From the NCBI GenBank assembly GCA_012837645.1, contig DUQU01000043.1, positions 1-64,000 on the forward strand: a stretch of 64,000 nt of DNA. The letters are read 5' to 3'. Both the position numbers and the translations under genes were made by a program. This DNA is from Acholeplasmataceae bacterium (GTDB lineage: Bacteria > Bacillota_I > Bacilli_A > Acholeplasmatales > UBA5453). Each line of letters opens with the position of its first letter. Position 1 is the stretch's first letter. Below are positions 1 to 9,070 of this stretch, in pieces. The notes under the pieces were generated by a model that did not search any database, was not told where the DNA came from, and saw only the letters and a program-made list of their open reading frames with translations.

Positions 1-1
1 A

Positions 2-49
2 ACGAATGATGGCGAGCGATTATTTGAATGGTCAAAAAAGTTTTATTAA
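2..49 (+). CDS. 3' end of an upstream gene (partial)
   Basis: Reading from base 2 gives 15 sense codons ending ...ERLFEWSKKFY and a TAA stop at 47-49. The stop abuts the Shine-Dalgarno sequence of pgpA, the usual spacing in this genome, which suggests the last codons of a co-transcribed gene. Too little is present to name it. Confidence 0.4.
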   Translation, partial: TNDGERLFEWSKKFY

Positions 50-63
50 AGGAGGAAAAATTA

Positions 64-612
64 ATGAAACTGTTATATTCTCGAGATGAAATGGTGCGAT
101 TAGCGGTTGAAGCCCTTAAATCGCGTGGTGTAGAGGTTGATGATATTGCTGAGATCGCTTATAATCAACAAGCTAAATACACTAAAAATATTGGATTTGA
201 CACTTGCCGAGACTCGGTTATTAAAGTTTTATCATTAAGAGATATCTTTCATCATGTTTTATTAGCTGTTCAGTTAGACAAAATGGCAGAGAAAAAAATG
301 TTTGAAGGACCAATTCAAGATATTATTGAGCAAGATTTAGGACTCTTTGGAGTCGATGAAGTGTTAGGATTAGATGTTGCTCGGTTGTATGGAGTTATTG
401 GAATGACTAATTTTGGCGATATTGATGTTAATAAGCCAGGAATAGTTAAACATTTAAATGATGAAGGAAAAAAAGAAGGAATTGTTCATACTTTTTTAGA
501 TGATATTGTTGGAGCGATAGCGGCTGCGGCATCGACACGTGTTGCTCAAGTTATTAATGAAGAATTAGCACAACAACTGCCGCATGAAAAAATTAGTTTA
601 TTTGATGAGTAA
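64..612 (+). CDS. pgpA: Phosphatidylglycerophosphatase A (YpjQ-type PgpA)
   Basis: Predicted to remove the phosphate from phosphatidylglycerophosphate to give phosphatidylglycerol, at the cytoplasmic face of the membrane. The protein (182 aa) resembles Bacillus YpjQ along its whole length: a GVEVDDIAEIAY-like start, the central LDKMAEKKMFEGPIQDIIE block, IGMTNFGDID, and the near-invariant HTFLDDIVGAIAAAA at the C-terminal side. There is no transmembrane segment, as in the YpjQ branch. An in-frame ATG lies upstream at 28, but GGAGG at 51-55 sits 8 bases before the ATG at 64, so 64 is chosen. The next gene begins 4 bases after its stop in the same frame. Family assignment is strong; the substrate is inferred. 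Confidence 0.85.
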   Translation: MKLLYSRDEMVRLAVEALKSRGVEVDDIAEIAYNQQAKYTKNIGFDTCRDSVIKVLSLRDIFHHVLLAVQLDKMAEKKMFEGPIQDIIEQDLGLFGVDEVLGLDVARLYGVIGMTNFGDIDVNKPGIVKHLNDEGKKEGIVHTFLDDIVGAIAAAASTRVAQVINEELAQQLPHEKISLFDE

Positions 613-615
613 TTT

Positions 616-1908
616 ATGGGTTTAAAAGAAAGAGGCAAAGTAAAAAAGTATATTATCAATCTTTTTAATCGCTTTTTTGGTTTTGAAAAAGACATCGATA
701 TTACGAGTGAAGTGAAAGTTTTACACCGCCGCAATGTGGTTTTAAAAAACATCACTTTTATTTCTAACTTATTTTACACTTTAATTTTGTTTGTCTTAGC
801 AGTGATTACTAACGAAACAAGAGATTGGCTTTTTACTGCTCTTTTTTTCCCATTAACTTTTTTTATTAATATTATTATTAAACGTTTAATTTTTAAAGAT
901 CGACATGATATGACTAAACAGTCCGTTGCGATGTATGTGATGGCTGTTTATATTTTTGTGTCGACGATTTTATTTTATGCAAGATTTTATGATACAAAGT
1001 TAGAGATGGCGGCTTATGTTCTTATTTATTATGCGGTTGTCGTAGTTAGTTTATATCAATCGAAAGGGTTGACACTTTGGAGTTCAATTGGAATGTTAAT
1101 CGTTTTAACAATTATTCATTTTACTTTAACTTATAGCATTACGACGGAGTTTCAAGGAATGGGAGTAGGCGAGTTTTTAAAAGCATTTGTAAAACACCAA
1201 TCATTTGGTGATGTTTTATTAAGGACGCTAGTATTCGTTATTTTTACTATTGTTGTTTATAGTAGTGTTTCCATTGGCGAATATATGCAAGAAGAAAGAA
1301 GAAGAGAACTATTAAAAAGAAATGAGATTCAAGCCGATTTTACGGAAACTGTCAGCGAACTATTTCAAATAATTTTAGCCATGAAAAGTGATTATTTAGA
1401 TTATCAAAACAGTTACTTAATAGCGGAGATGAGCGATAAATTAGCCCTTTATAGCGGTTTAGATAAAAACGCAAAAGAGGAGTTAAAATGTTATGTTAAT
1501 GTGCACTTAAAAATAGCAGAAATTGAACCTCTAATAAGTGTTGAAGGTGTTAGTGAAATGAATTTTGAATTGTTAAAAGAAAAGACTTTTTTAGGTAAAG
1601 AAATAGCGAGAAGAATTCAAGTTACACAAAAAAGCGACACTATTATTAGAAATGCTATCGATGGTGTTATTAACGAGGATTTTATTAAAGAGGCTAATAA
1701 AATTCAAGTTGATTTAATTGGGCAAATTATATTAATGGCAGAATTATATATTGGAATGCGCTCCTTTAAATCTTATAAACGGCCCTATACTCACGCTTTG
1801 ACAGTTAACTTATTTAAAAAATATTTTAAGGATTTTTTTTCAGAAACACTTTTTACCCGCTTTTTGCAATTTCAAGAAGAGTTCAATCAAATTTATTTAA
1901 ATTCTTAA
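616..1908 (+). CDS. Six-TM membrane protein with degenerate HD-GYP-like C-terminal domain
   Basis: The 430-aa product has about six hydrophobic segments (near residues 48-65, 71-90, 103-124, 131-148, 154-175 and 200-220), a charged linker (EERRRELLKR, 227-236), then a soluble region of about 200 residues. That region follows an HD-GYP layout: a helix ending at VHLKIAEIEP (around 296-305), where HD-GYP proteins have LHDIGKIGIP; an AIDG near 347-350, where HHE..DG.GYP is expected; and an ILMAELYIGMRSFKSYKRPY block that parallels the VADVYDALTS.RPYR motif. His297 survives but the metal-binding Asp and the GYP motif are gone, so it is probably not a working phosphodiesterase. It starts 4 bases after pgpA with a weak ribosome site, suggesting coupling. 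The fold call is inference from motif spacing. Confidence 0.5.
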   Translation: MGLKERGKVKKYIINLFNRFFGFEKDIDITSEVKVLHRRNVVLKNITFISNLFYTLILFVLAVITNETRDWLFTALFFPLTFFINIIIKRLIFKDRHDMTKQSVAMYVMAVYIFVSTILFYARFYDTKLEMAAYVLIYYAVVVVSLYQSKGLTLWSSIGMLIVLTIIHFTLTYSITTEFQGMGVGEFLKAFVKHQSFGDVLLRTLVFVIFTIVVYSSVSIGEYMQEERRRELLKRNEIQADFTETVSELFQIILAMKSDYLDYQNSYLIAEMSDKLALYSGLDKNAKEELKCYVNVHLKIAEIEPLISVEGVSEMNFELLKEKTFLGKEIARRIQVTQKSDTIIRNAIDGVINEDFIKEANKIQVDLIGQIILMAELYIGMRSFKSYKRPYTHALTVNLFKKYFKDFFSETLFTRFLQFQEEFNQIYLNS

Positions 1909-1912
1909 ATAA

Positions 1913-1941
1913 TTGGTAATTATTATTGTTTGTGATAAAAT
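1913..1941 (+). promoter_or_regulatory. Promoter of the metK transcript
   Basis: TTGGTA (1913-1918), a 17-base spacer, and TAAAAT (1936-1941) preceded by TG at 1933-1934, which makes an extended -10. Transcription would start near 1948, just before the first stem of the SAM riboswitch. Confidence 0.65.
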
Positions 1942-1949
1942 CATAACGG

Positions 1950-2059
1950 AATCATTAAGAGCTACTGAGGTTTGTCGCTGTTGAAGTAGCAGCAACCTAC
2001 TCTTTTAAAAAGTAAGGTGCTTAAGACTAGGGGGTAACCTAACAATGAGGATAATGATT
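1950..2059 (+). promoter_or_regulatory. SAM-I (S-box) riboswitch aptamer
   Basis: The segment shows the S-box core in order: AATCATT closing strand (1950-1956), AAGAG, a G-rich TGAGG, the GAAG/GCAACC block (around 1983-1997), AAGGTGCT (2014-2021), a TAGG...CCTA hairpin, and AATGATT (2053-2059), which pairs exactly with the first strand to close P1. It lies directly upstream of metK, a classic S-box target. SAM binding should stabilise P1 and favour the terminator that follows, lowering metK expression. Confidence 0.88.
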
Positions 2060-2082
2060 CTTCTGTTGGGAAGAATTTTTTT
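2057..2082 (+). terminator. Riboswitch-controlled intrinsic terminator
   Basis: ATTCTTC (2057-2063), a 6-base loop and GAAGAAT (2070-2076) form a 7-bp stem followed by a run of T to 2082. Its left arm shares three bases with the 3' strand of riboswitch P1. It ends one base before the ATG at 2083, another reason to place the metK start further on. Confidence 0.8.
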
Positions 2083-2097
2083 ATGAAAGAGGGAAAT

Positions 2098-3255
2098 ATG
2101 GAAAAAAGATTAGTGACTGCTGAATCAGTTTTAATGGGGCATCCGGATAAAGTGGCGGATCGAATTTCTGATGCAATTTTAGATGAAATATTAAGAAAAG
2201 ATAAAGAAGCGAGAGTGGCGATAGAAACTTTAGTTACTACTGGCCTTGTTTTCGTTAGTGGTGAAGTTGATACTGAAGCTTATTGTGATATTGAAAAAGT
2301 GGTAAGAGATACTGTTGAGGAAATTGGCTATACGAGAGGAAAATTCGGTTTTGATGCGGAAAACTTAGCTGTTATTTTAAGTATTCACAGTCAATCTCCA
2401 GATATTAAAAGAGGAGTGGTTAAAAAAGACGGCTCTATCGGAGCTGGAGATCAAGGTGTGATGTTTGGCTACGCTTGTGATGAAACTGAAAATTTGATGC
2501 CTTTAGCATTAGAGTTAGCGCAGCAATTAGCGAGAAGGATAGACTATTTAAGAAATACTAAAAAACTAACTTATTTAAGACCAGATGGTAAAGTTCAAGT
2601 TACTTTAGAATATGATAAAAAAGGAAAACCATTAAGAGCAGAAGGAATTGTTGTTTCTGTTCAACATCGTGAGATGGATTTAAAAGTTCTTAAAAAAGCA
2701 ATTAAAGAAGAAGTAATTGAAAAAGTAATTCCAAGTTATTTAATCGATCAAAAGACAAAAATATTTATTAATCCGACGGGAAGATTTGTAGTAGGAGGAC
2801 CAAAAGCAGATACAGGCTTAACGGGTCGAAAAATAATAGTCGATACTTATGGTGGCTTTGCTCATCACGGTGGGGGGGCGTTTTCTGGTAAAGATCCTTC
2901 TAAGGTTGACCGAAGCGCTAGCTATATGGCACGCTATTTGGCTAAAAACATTGTTAAAAGTAAACTAGCAAAAAAATGTGAAGTGGAACTCGCTTATATT
3001 ATCGGTGAGGAAGAACCGATTGGGGTAAATATTAATACCTTTAATACGGCATTAGTAGCCGAAGAACTAATTATTAAAACAATTAAAAAACACTTTAGTT
3101 TGACACCTAAAAGCATTATTGAGAGATTTAATTTAAGAACTCCAATTTATGAAAAAACTAGTTTTTATGGCCATATGGGAAGAGAAGATTTAAAGGTTGG
3201 TTGGGAAGAAGTAGATAGTGTCACTATTTTTGAAAAATTATTAAAAAGTAATTAA
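2098..3255 (+). CDS. metK: S-adenosylmethionine synthetase
   Basis: Makes SAM from methionine and ATP in the cytoplasm. The protein (385 aa, normal length) has [17 protein letters not shown] at the N-terminus, the [15 protein letters not shown]-binding motif, and the Gly-rich [18 protein letters not shown] loop. An ATG at 2083 is in frame but abuts the terminator T-run; GAGGG at 2089-2093 precedes the ATG at 2098, which gives the canonical [10 protein letters not shown] start. Regulated by the SAM-I riboswitch upstream, a product-feedback loop. The LemA-like gene follows 13 bases later, possibly in the same transcript. Confidence 0.97.
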   Translation: MEKRLVTAESVLMGHPDKVADRISDAILDEILRKDKEARVAIETLVTTGLVFVSGEVDTEAYCDIEKVVRDTVEEIGYTRGKFGFDAENLAVILSIHSQSPDIKRGVVKKDGSIGAGDQGVMFGYACDETENLMPLALELAQQLARRIDYLRNTKKLTYLRPDGKVQVTLEYDKKGKPLRAEGIVVSVQHREMDLKVLKKAIKEEVIEKVIPSYLIDQKTKIFINPTGRFVVGGPKADTGLTGRKIIVDTYGGFAHHGGGAFSGKDPSKVDRSASYMARYLAKNIVKSKLAKKCEVELAYIIGEEEPIGVNINTFNTALVAEELIIKTIKKHFSLTPKSIIERFNLRTPIYEKTSFYGHMGREDLKVGWEEVDSVTIFEKLLKSN

Positions 3256-3268
3256 GGAGAAGAAAATA

Positions 3269-3808
3269 ATGAGTGCCGGTCAAATTGTCTTATTAATTAT
3301 TGCAATAGTTTTATTTTTAATTATTATTAGCGCTATTTGGTGTTTATTGGTAATAAGAATGTTTAACAATTTAATCGAAGAAATTAAAAAGGATGAAATG
3401 AGTTTGAATAGTTCCTTAATTAAGTATTACCAAGTCGTTAGTAAAAATTTAGAAGAGCTCCAAGGCGATGGTGTTTTGAAGAATGAAGATTTTAAAGCAT
3501 TAAAAGCGCTTAAAAGTCCGACTACTTTAAAGGAGTTTTCTGATAAACAAGACTTTTTTGATCAGCTTTATCGACTTCTAATAAAAATAAATGAGGTTTT
3601 AAAAACCGATTCAAAACTACTTGAAAATGAGACTTATCTAAGTTATTTAAAAGCAACAACGACTAGTTTAGAAGATCTTCACGCTAAAAGAAGGGTCTAT
3701 AATGCTAATGTTGCTTATTTTAATCAAAAAAGAATAACCTTTCCCGCTAAATTTGTTGCTAGTTTAAAAAAAATAGTGAGTTTCCCTTTTTTTGAAACTG
3801 AAAGATAA
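3269..3808 (+). CDS. LemA-family membrane-anchored protein, divergent
   Basis: A 179-aa protein with one strong hydrophobic N-terminal segment (residues 6-30), then a mostly helical soluble domain. The end matches the LemA signature (AKRRVYNANVAYFNQKRITFPAKFVASL, with the usual R.YN..V..YN....FP pattern), as does the spacing from the membrane anchor. The usual region about having to 'define the root' (QIDVQLKRRYDLIPNL) is poorly conserved, so this is a divergent member. LemA function is unknown in bacteria. AAGGAG precedes the ATG. It sits between metK and secA and probably reads through from metK. Confidence 0.7.
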   Translation: MSAGQIVLLIIAIVLFLIIISAIWCLLVIRMFNNLIEEIKKDEMSLNSSLIKYYQVVSKNLEELQGDGVLKNEDFKALKALKSPTTLKEFSDKQDFFDQLYRLLIKINEVLKTDSKLLENETYLSYLKATTTSLEDLHAKRRVYNANVAYFNQKRITFPAKFVASLKKIVSFPFFETER

Positions 3809-3844
3809 AATTGTTTGCTGCGGTTTTATTTTCTCTTAAAAATA

Positions 3845-3853
3845 TGATAGAAT
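3845..3853 (+). promoter_or_regulatory. Extended -10 promoter of secA
   Basis: TGATAGAAT (3845-3853) lies about 35 bases upstream of the secA ATG. No good -35 hexamer is seen at the expected distance. Confidence 0.5.
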
Positions 3854-3888
3854 ATTATGAATATAAATAGTAAAAGAAGAGTGATTTA

Positions 3889-6327
3889 ATGTTTAAAAGA
3901 TTATTTGATAGTGGCTATAAAGAATTTAAGCGTTCCAAACCGATCGCTGATAAAATTGATGCCTTAAAAGACGAAATGAGAGCTTTGTCTGATGAAGAAT
4001 TAAAGGCGAAAACTGCCGTATTTAAAAAAAGAATAGAAGATGGAGAAACTTTAGACGATCTTTTAATAGAGGCTTATGCGGTAGTGAGAGAAGCTTCGGT
4101 AAGAGTTACCGGTCTTTATCCTTATTATGTCCAGTTAATTGGTGCGATTATTATTCATGGAGGTAATATCGCTGAGATGAAAACGGGAGAAGGAAAAACT
4201 TTGACTGCAGTGATGCCGGCCTATTTAAATGCTTTAAATGGTGAAGGTGTTCATATCGTTACTGTTAATGAATATTTAGCAAGAAGAGAGGCAGAAGGAG
4301 AAATTGGTGATATTTACCGTTTTTTAGGTTTGACAGTCGGTTTAAATATTAGGGGATTAACAGCTCAAGAAAAAAAAGCAGCTTATGCTTGTGATATTTT
4401 GTATTCAACTAACTCAGAATTAGGTTTCGATTATTTGCGTGATCATATGGTGTTATATCAAGAGGATATTACCCAAAAAAGAGGTTTAAACTTCGCTATT
4501 ATTGATGAAGTTGACTCGATCTTAATTGATGAAGCGAGAACGCCTTTGATTATTTCTGGTGGTGCAAAACAAAACTTAAATTTATATCAATCAGCGGACC
4601 GTTTCGCTAAATCATTAAGAGATGAAGATTATTTTATCGATATTGAATCAAAAACAATCGAACTTTCCGAACAAGGAATTAGTAAAGCCGAACAAATCTT
4701 TTCTTTAGAAAACTTATATGATATTAAAAATGTTAGTTTAGTCCATCACATTAACAACGCTCTAAGAGCCAATTATATAATGGACAAAGATAAAGATTAT
4801 ATGGTTCGTGATAATGCTGTCTTAATTATCGACCAGTTTACGGGAAGAGTATTACCGGGAAGACAATTTTCAGAAGGCCTACATCAAGCCTTAGAGGCGA
4901 AAGAAAGAGTAGCGATTAAAAAAGAAACTATTACTGTCGCGACAATTACTTATCAAAACTTCTTTAGAATGTATAAAAAACTCTCAGGGATGACTGGTAC
5001 AGCGAAGACCGAAGAAGAGGAGTTCCGCGATATTTATAATATGTATGTCGTAGAAATCCCAACAAACAAGCCAGTAGTAAGAGAAGACGCTCCTGATTTT
5101 TTATTCGCGACATTGGAAGAAAAATACGCTTCTTTAATAAAAGATGTCGAAGAAAGACATCAAAAAGGGCAACCAATCCTATTAGGTACGATCGCTGTAG
5201 AAACTAGTGAATATTTATCATTGTTATTAAAAAGAAAGGGAATTCCTCATGATGTTTTAAATGCTAAACAACATGAAAGAGAAGCCGATATCATTTTAAA
5301 TGCTGGTAAAAAAGGCGCTGTCACTATCGCAACTAATATGGCAGGAAGAGGAACCGATATTAAACTTGGTGAAGGCGTTGTTGAATTAGGTGGTTTAGCC
5401 GTTATTGGTAGTGAGCGTCATGAATCTAGAAGAATTGATAATCAGTTAAGGGGTCGTTCTGGAAGACAAGGAGATCCAGGATTTTCACGCTTTTATTTAT
5501 CTGCAGAGGATGAACTTTTGATGCGTTTTGGTGGTGAGTCTTTTAAAGCAAGAATCCAAATGATTCAAAACTTATCTCAAGATAAAAAGAATCCCAATTC
5601 AGAACCAATGCCTTTAGAATCGAGAATGTTTACAAGATTTGTTAAAGGAGCCCAAAAAAGAATTGAGGGACAAAACTATGATATTCGTAAAAGCGTTTTA
5701 AGATATGACGATGTTATTAGAAAACAAAGAGAAGTTATTTATCAAGAAAGAACTAACGTTATTACTAATGAAGATATTGAACCTTATGTAAGAAAAACAG
5801 TTGAAAACTATGTTACTCAAGTTTACAATAGTGAGGGAGAAGATATATATACCAAGTTTGATGGCCATATTTTACCTAAAAATAGTTTAAATAAAGAAGA
5901 AAAATATCATTTAAAAGATATTTTGGACCTTGCTCTTTATGAACTAGATCGTAAAAAAGAGTTAGTTCCTGAAGAAATCTTCAAAGAGTTTTTAAAAGTG
6001 ATAACTTTAAGAGTAATCGATACTCATTGGATGAGACATATCGACCAAATGGATGAGTTAAGACAAAATGTGAGACTACAATCCTATGCTCAATCAAATC
6101 CGCTGCAAGTATATCAAGAAGAAGGTTTTAGACTTTATAATGATATGACTAATGCTATTTCCAAGGATATTACAACTTATGCAATTAGAGCTCAGATAAG
6201 AGTTAATACAGAAAGAGAAGAAGTTGTTAAAAACACTCGCACCAATGAGGGTGGGGAAACAAGACGGCGCAGACCAAAAGTTAAAAAGAATAAATATCAA
6301 CGCGGCATGCCAAGATGGGGAAGATAA
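3889..6327 (+). CDS. secA: Preprotein translocase ATPase SecA
   Basis: Motor that drives secretory proteins through SecYEG at the membrane. The 812-aa product has all standard blocks: Walker A region [10 protein letters not shown] (around residue 97), [19 protein letters not shown] (Walker B), [55 protein letters not shown] and the helical scaffold domain. The C-terminal tail is short and basic (ending RGMPRWGR) and lacks the Cys-rich zinc motif that binds SecB in many bacteria. AGAAGAG precedes the ATG. Its own extended -10 promoter is upstream and a hairpin terminator follows. Confidence 0.97.
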   Translation: MFKRLFDSGYKEFKRSKPIADKIDALKDEMRALSDEELKAKTAVFKKRIEDGETLDDLLIEAYAVVREASVRVTGLYPYYVQLIGAIIIHGGNIAEMKTGEGKTLTAVMPAYLNALNGEGVHIVTVNEYLARREAEGEIGDIYRFLGLTVGLNIRGLTAQEKKAAYACDILYSTNSELGFDYLRDHMVLYQEDITQKRGLNFAIIDEVDSILIDEARTPLIISGGAKQNLNLYQSADRFAKSLRDEDYFIDIESKTIELSEQGISKAEQIFSLENLYDIKNVSLVHHINNALRANYIMDKDKDYMVRDNAVLIIDQFTGRVLPGRQFSEGLHQALEAKERVAIKKETITVATITYQNFFRMYKKLSGMTGTAKTEEEEFRDIYNMYVVEIPTNKPVVREDAPDFLFATLEEKYASLIKDVEERHQKGQPILLGTIAVETSEYLSLLLKRKGIPHDVLNAKQHEREADIILNAGKKGAVTIATNMAGRGTDIKLGEGVVELGGLAVIGSERHESRRIDNQLRGRSGRQGDPGFSRFYLSAEDELLMRFGGESFKARIQMIQNLSQDKKNPNSEPMPLESRMFTRFVKGAQKRIEGQNYDIRKSVLRYDDVIRKQREVIYQERTNVITNEDIEPYVRKTVENYVTQVYNSEGEDIYTKFDGHILPKNSLNKEEKYHLKDILDLALYELDRKKELVPEEIFKEFLKVITLRVIDTHWMRHIDQMDELRQNVRLQSYAQSNPLQVYQEEGFRLYNDMTNAISKDITTYAIRAQIRVNTEREEVVKNTRTNEGGETRRRRPKVKKNKYQRGMPRWGR

Positions 6328-6333
6328 AAAAAG

Positions 6334-6399
6334 AGACCTATTAATGATATGATACCTCCAAAGTAGACAAGTATCTGTTCATAAAAAGGTCTTTTTTTA
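6334..6399. terminator. Three-tiered hairpin, likely bidirectional terminator between secA and pepF
   Basis: AGACCT (6334-6339) pairs with AGGTCT (6387-6392); inside this ATGA (6344-6347) pairs with TCAT (6379-6382), and GATAC (6351-6355) pairs with GTATC (6371-6375). The internal loops are symmetric (4/4 and 3/3) and the apical loop is 15 bases. T-rich tracts flank both sides (Ts after 6391 on plus, As before 6333 on minus), so it could end both converging transcripts. Confidence 0.65.
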
Positions 6400-6425
6400 A
6401 AACATCATATAAAGTAATTTTGTCT

Positions 6426-8177
6426 TTATTTTAAAACTTTCATTAAATGGATGACTTCATCGAGGTCTTTTTTAATAAGTTTTAAAGAGTTTTCCCAAAA
6501 TTCCTTTTTAGTAATGTCAATATTCATTGCTAGTGCTACCTCTTCAACGCTTGCTTTGGTAGTTAGCGCTAGTAAGTTATCATAGTTATTAAGGAAAGCT
6601 TTTTTATCTTTTAAATAAAGAGCATATAAACCTTTTCCAAATAGCAATCCAAAAGCATAAGGGAAGTTATAGAAGTTTAAACCACTACTATAATAATGAC
6701 CTTTATTTAACCACATATAAGGATGTAAAATGTTTTCATCCAAGCCGTCTAAATAAGCTTCTTTTTGAGCTTTAATCATTAATTCTTTCATAGTTGCATT
6801 ACTAATAGGACCCTCTGCTAAAGCGAGAATATCAGTTTCAAAAAGATAGCGCGATAAAATATCAATGATTACTTGAGTATCGCCTTGGATAGCGATTTCT
6901 AAAACAGACAATCTTTCATTATCGTCGCTTATTTCGCTTAATAAATGGTTAGTAACGATGGTTTCGCAAAAGATTGACGCTGTTTCCGCCAAAGGCATTG
7001 GATAACTCCAATTTAAAGCACTATTTTCACTAATTATTTCACCATGATAACCGTGCCCTAATTCATGCGCTAAAGTAGCGATATCAGAAAGTGAACCTGT
7101 AAAGTTAGTTAAAATACGGCTTTCTTTTATTTGCGGTTGATTGCTGCAAAAAGCACCGCCGCTTTTACCTTTTTTAGGGAAGGGGTCGATCCAATTATTT
7201 TGGAAAGCTTTCTTAGCGAAGTTTGCTAATTTTGGACTATAACTATCAAAAGAAGCAATGATTATTTCTTGAGCTTCTAAGTAACTATATTCTTTAGTTA
7301 AAGAACCTATTGGAGCGAATAGTTCGTAAAAAGGTAAACCGTTTTGATAACCTAAATATTGTGCTTTTGCTTTTAAATAATCTCTAAAATAAACTCTATA
7401 ATCCATCATTGTTGCTAACATCGCCTCAAGAGTTTCCTTTTTTAAGTTAGAACGGATTAAAGTTTGTTCTAAAACACTATCATAACCACGGAGCTCATTC
7501 ATAATGTTAACTTCTCTTTTAATGTTAGAAAGAGCAATCGCGACCACTTCTTCAACACTTTCATAAGCCTTAAGCTCGGCATCATAAGCTGCTTTTCTTA
7601 CCTTTTTACTAGCATCATATGCTAAGTTGCGAACCTCCGGCAATGTGACTGTTTTTCCTTGATAATTAACATCTAATTTAGCGGTTAAAAGCGTTTGAAT
7701 TCGGCTCCACGAAACCGAGGATAATTCTCTTAACTTACTATATAAAATCTCTTCTTGTTCCGATAATAAGTATTGCGCGCTTTCCTTAATTTTTGTTAAA
7801 TGAAAGAAATTATCAGCAATCTCAGGATGGGATTTAAATGGTTCTAAATCGATGTCCTTTAAAAACCGCGTCATTAAAACATTAGTTTTAGTAGTCTTAT
7901 TAAGTAAATTAGTTAACTTGGCTAAGTTTATAATGGCAGTTTGATTGGAAACATCTGTCGCTCTTGTAAGACTATTAAAAGAGAATAAACTTCGCGATAT
8001 TTTAGTAAGTTCTTGTTTTAAAGCGAGGTATTTTAAAATAACAGTTAATTCCTTTTCCGTTTCAATTAAGTTGGGGAGTTGGTTATAATTTTCAATTATT
8101 TTAGTTAGTTTTTCAAAATCTTTTTGATATTTAGGATCATCAAAACTTAAATATAATGTATCTAAATTCCAGTTCAT
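6426..8177 (-). CDS. pepF: M3-family oligoendopeptidase F
   Basis: Cytoplasmic zinc metallopeptidase that degrades short oligopeptides. The 583-aa protein has the zinc motif in TLAHELGHGYHG (HExxH) with the downstream glutamate region (PLAETASIFCETI), and the PepF-type helical N-terminal half. Length is normal. AAGGAG lies 9 bases before the ATG on the minus strand. It is 23 bases downstream of nagB and shares its promoter. Confidence 0.93.
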   Translation of the reverse strand: MNWNLDTLYLSFDDPKYQKDFEKLTKIIENYNQLPNLIETEKELTVILKYLALKQELTKISRSLFSFNSLTRATDVSNQTAIINLAKLTNLLNKTTKTNVLMTRFLKDIDLEPFKSHPEIADNFFHLTKIKESAQYLLSEQEEILYSKLRELSSVSWSRIQTLLTAKLDVNYQGKTVTLPEVRNLAYDASKKVRKAAYDAELKAYESVEEVVAIALSNIKREVNIMNELRGYDSVLEQTLIRSNLKKETLEAMLATMMDYRVYFRDYLKAKAQYLGYQNGLPFYELFAPIGSLTKEYSYLEAQEIIIASFDSYSPKLANFAKKAFQNNWIDPFPKKGKSGGAFCSNQPQIKESRILTNFTGSLSDIATLAHELGHGYHGEIISENSALNWSYPMPLAETASIFCETIVTNHLLSEISDDNERLSVLEIAIQGDTQVIIDILSRYLFETDILALAEGPISNATMKELMIKAQKEAYLDGLDENILHPYMWLNKGHYYSSGLNFYNFPYAFGLLFGKGLYALYLKDKKAFLNNYDNLLALTTKASVEEVALAMNIDITKKEFWENSLKLIKKDLDEVIHLMKVLK

Positions 8178-8200
8178 AATAGTAATCTCCTTTTTTATAT

Positions 8201-8902
8201 TTATAATAAACTTGCAGCGTCAAAATCTAAATAGAGTGTAACATTTGGATGGTCTTGTAAAATTGTTGCGGGCCATTCTTCACTTTTAAGCCCTTTAACA
8301 AGTTGATAAATTGCCGCGGCTTTGTTTTTACCATTAGCCATCAAAATTATTTCTTTTGCCATCATTATATCTTTTAAACCCATTGAAATAGCTTCAGTTG
8401 GAACATCGCTTAGCTTAGAGAAAAAGCGAGCGTTATCGTTTCTTGTTTCTGAGGCTAGTTTGACAATGTTTGTAGTGGAGTTAAAAGCTGTACCGGGTTC
8501 ATTAAAACCAATGTGGCCATTACTTCCAATCCCTAATAATTGGAGATCAAGAGGATTTTCTTTTAAAAGGGTGGGATAGTTTAAATAATTGTTTTCTAAA
8601 GGAAAATGGGTGTTTTCTAAATTAATATTAAGATGATCAAAGAGTTGTTTATTCATGTAAGTATGATAACTTTGTTGATGATCTAAAGGTAGGTTAAGAT
8701 ACTCATCTAAGTTAAAAGTTTTAACTTGGCTGTAATCGGTATTATTGCTTTGATAATCATTTACTAAATTTTGGTAAACGCCTAGTGGTGTTGAACCAGT
8801 TGCTAATCCTAAATTGGCATTGGGCTTGCTCTTGACAAGATCAATAATTTTTTTACTGACTAATTGATCTAAAATCGTTTTTTCGTTAATAATTACTTTC
8901 AT
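8201..8902 (-). CDS. nagB: Glucosamine-6-phosphate deaminase
   Basis: Converts glucosamine-6-phosphate to fructose-6-phosphate and ammonia, feeding amino sugars into glycolysis. The 233-aa protein has LATGSTPLGVY, FNLDEYLNL, LLGIGSNGHIGFNEPG and the TRNDNARFF segment, all typical of the short monomeric NagB form from Firmicutes. GCGAGGA precedes the ATG. It heads a minus-strand pair with pepF. No nagA or ROK regulator lies nearby. Confidence 0.95.
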   Translation of the reverse strand: MKVIINEKTILDQLVSKKIIDLVKSKPNANLGLATGSTPLGVYQNLVNDYQSNNTDYSQVKTFNLDEYLNLPLDHQQSYHTYMNKQLFDHLNINLENTHFPLENNYLNYPTLLKENPLDLQLLGIGSNGHIGFNEPGTAFNSTTNIVKLASETRNDNARFFSKLSDVPTEAISMGLKDIMMAKEIILMANGKNKAAAIYQLVKGLKSEEWPATILQDHPNVTLYLDFDAASLL

Positions 8903-8956
8903 AATGTTTTTCCTCGCTTTCGTAATGACACATTAAATAATAATTGATTTAAAACA

Positions 8957-8985
8957 ATTATAGCGCTTTTGTTAGTTTTTCGCAA
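8957..8985 (-). promoter_or_regulatory. nagB promoter
   Basis: On the minus strand TTGCGA (8985-8980), exactly 17 bases, then TATAAT (8962-8957). No TG precedes the -10. Confidence 0.75.
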
Positions 8986-9043
8986 TCTAGCCAAAAAGAT
9001 AATTATTATTAAATAATTAGTTTCTCAGATGATAATCCTTTTG

Positions 9044-9052
9044 TGATATAAT
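9044..9052 (+). promoter_or_regulatory. Extended -10 promoter of prfB
   Basis: TGATATAAT at 9044-9052, with no recognisable -35. Transcription would begin near 9059, leaving a leader of about 12 bases that is little more than the ribosome-binding site. Confidence 0.6.
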
Positions 9053-9070
9053 TACTAAGAGAGGTTGAAG

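Noticed and set aside
2870-2882. Run of seven G bases in metK as a possible phase-variable tract
   Set aside because: It codes for the universally conserved HGGGAF motif of MetK, so it is explained by protein function.
6334-6399. Integron attC-like site
   Set aside because: The hairpin has bubbles like attC, but the R and L core sites are missing and there are no cassette genes or integrase nearby.
8322-8579. 85-aa plus-strand open frame
   Set aside because: It is antisense to conserved NagB motifs and shows no start signals.
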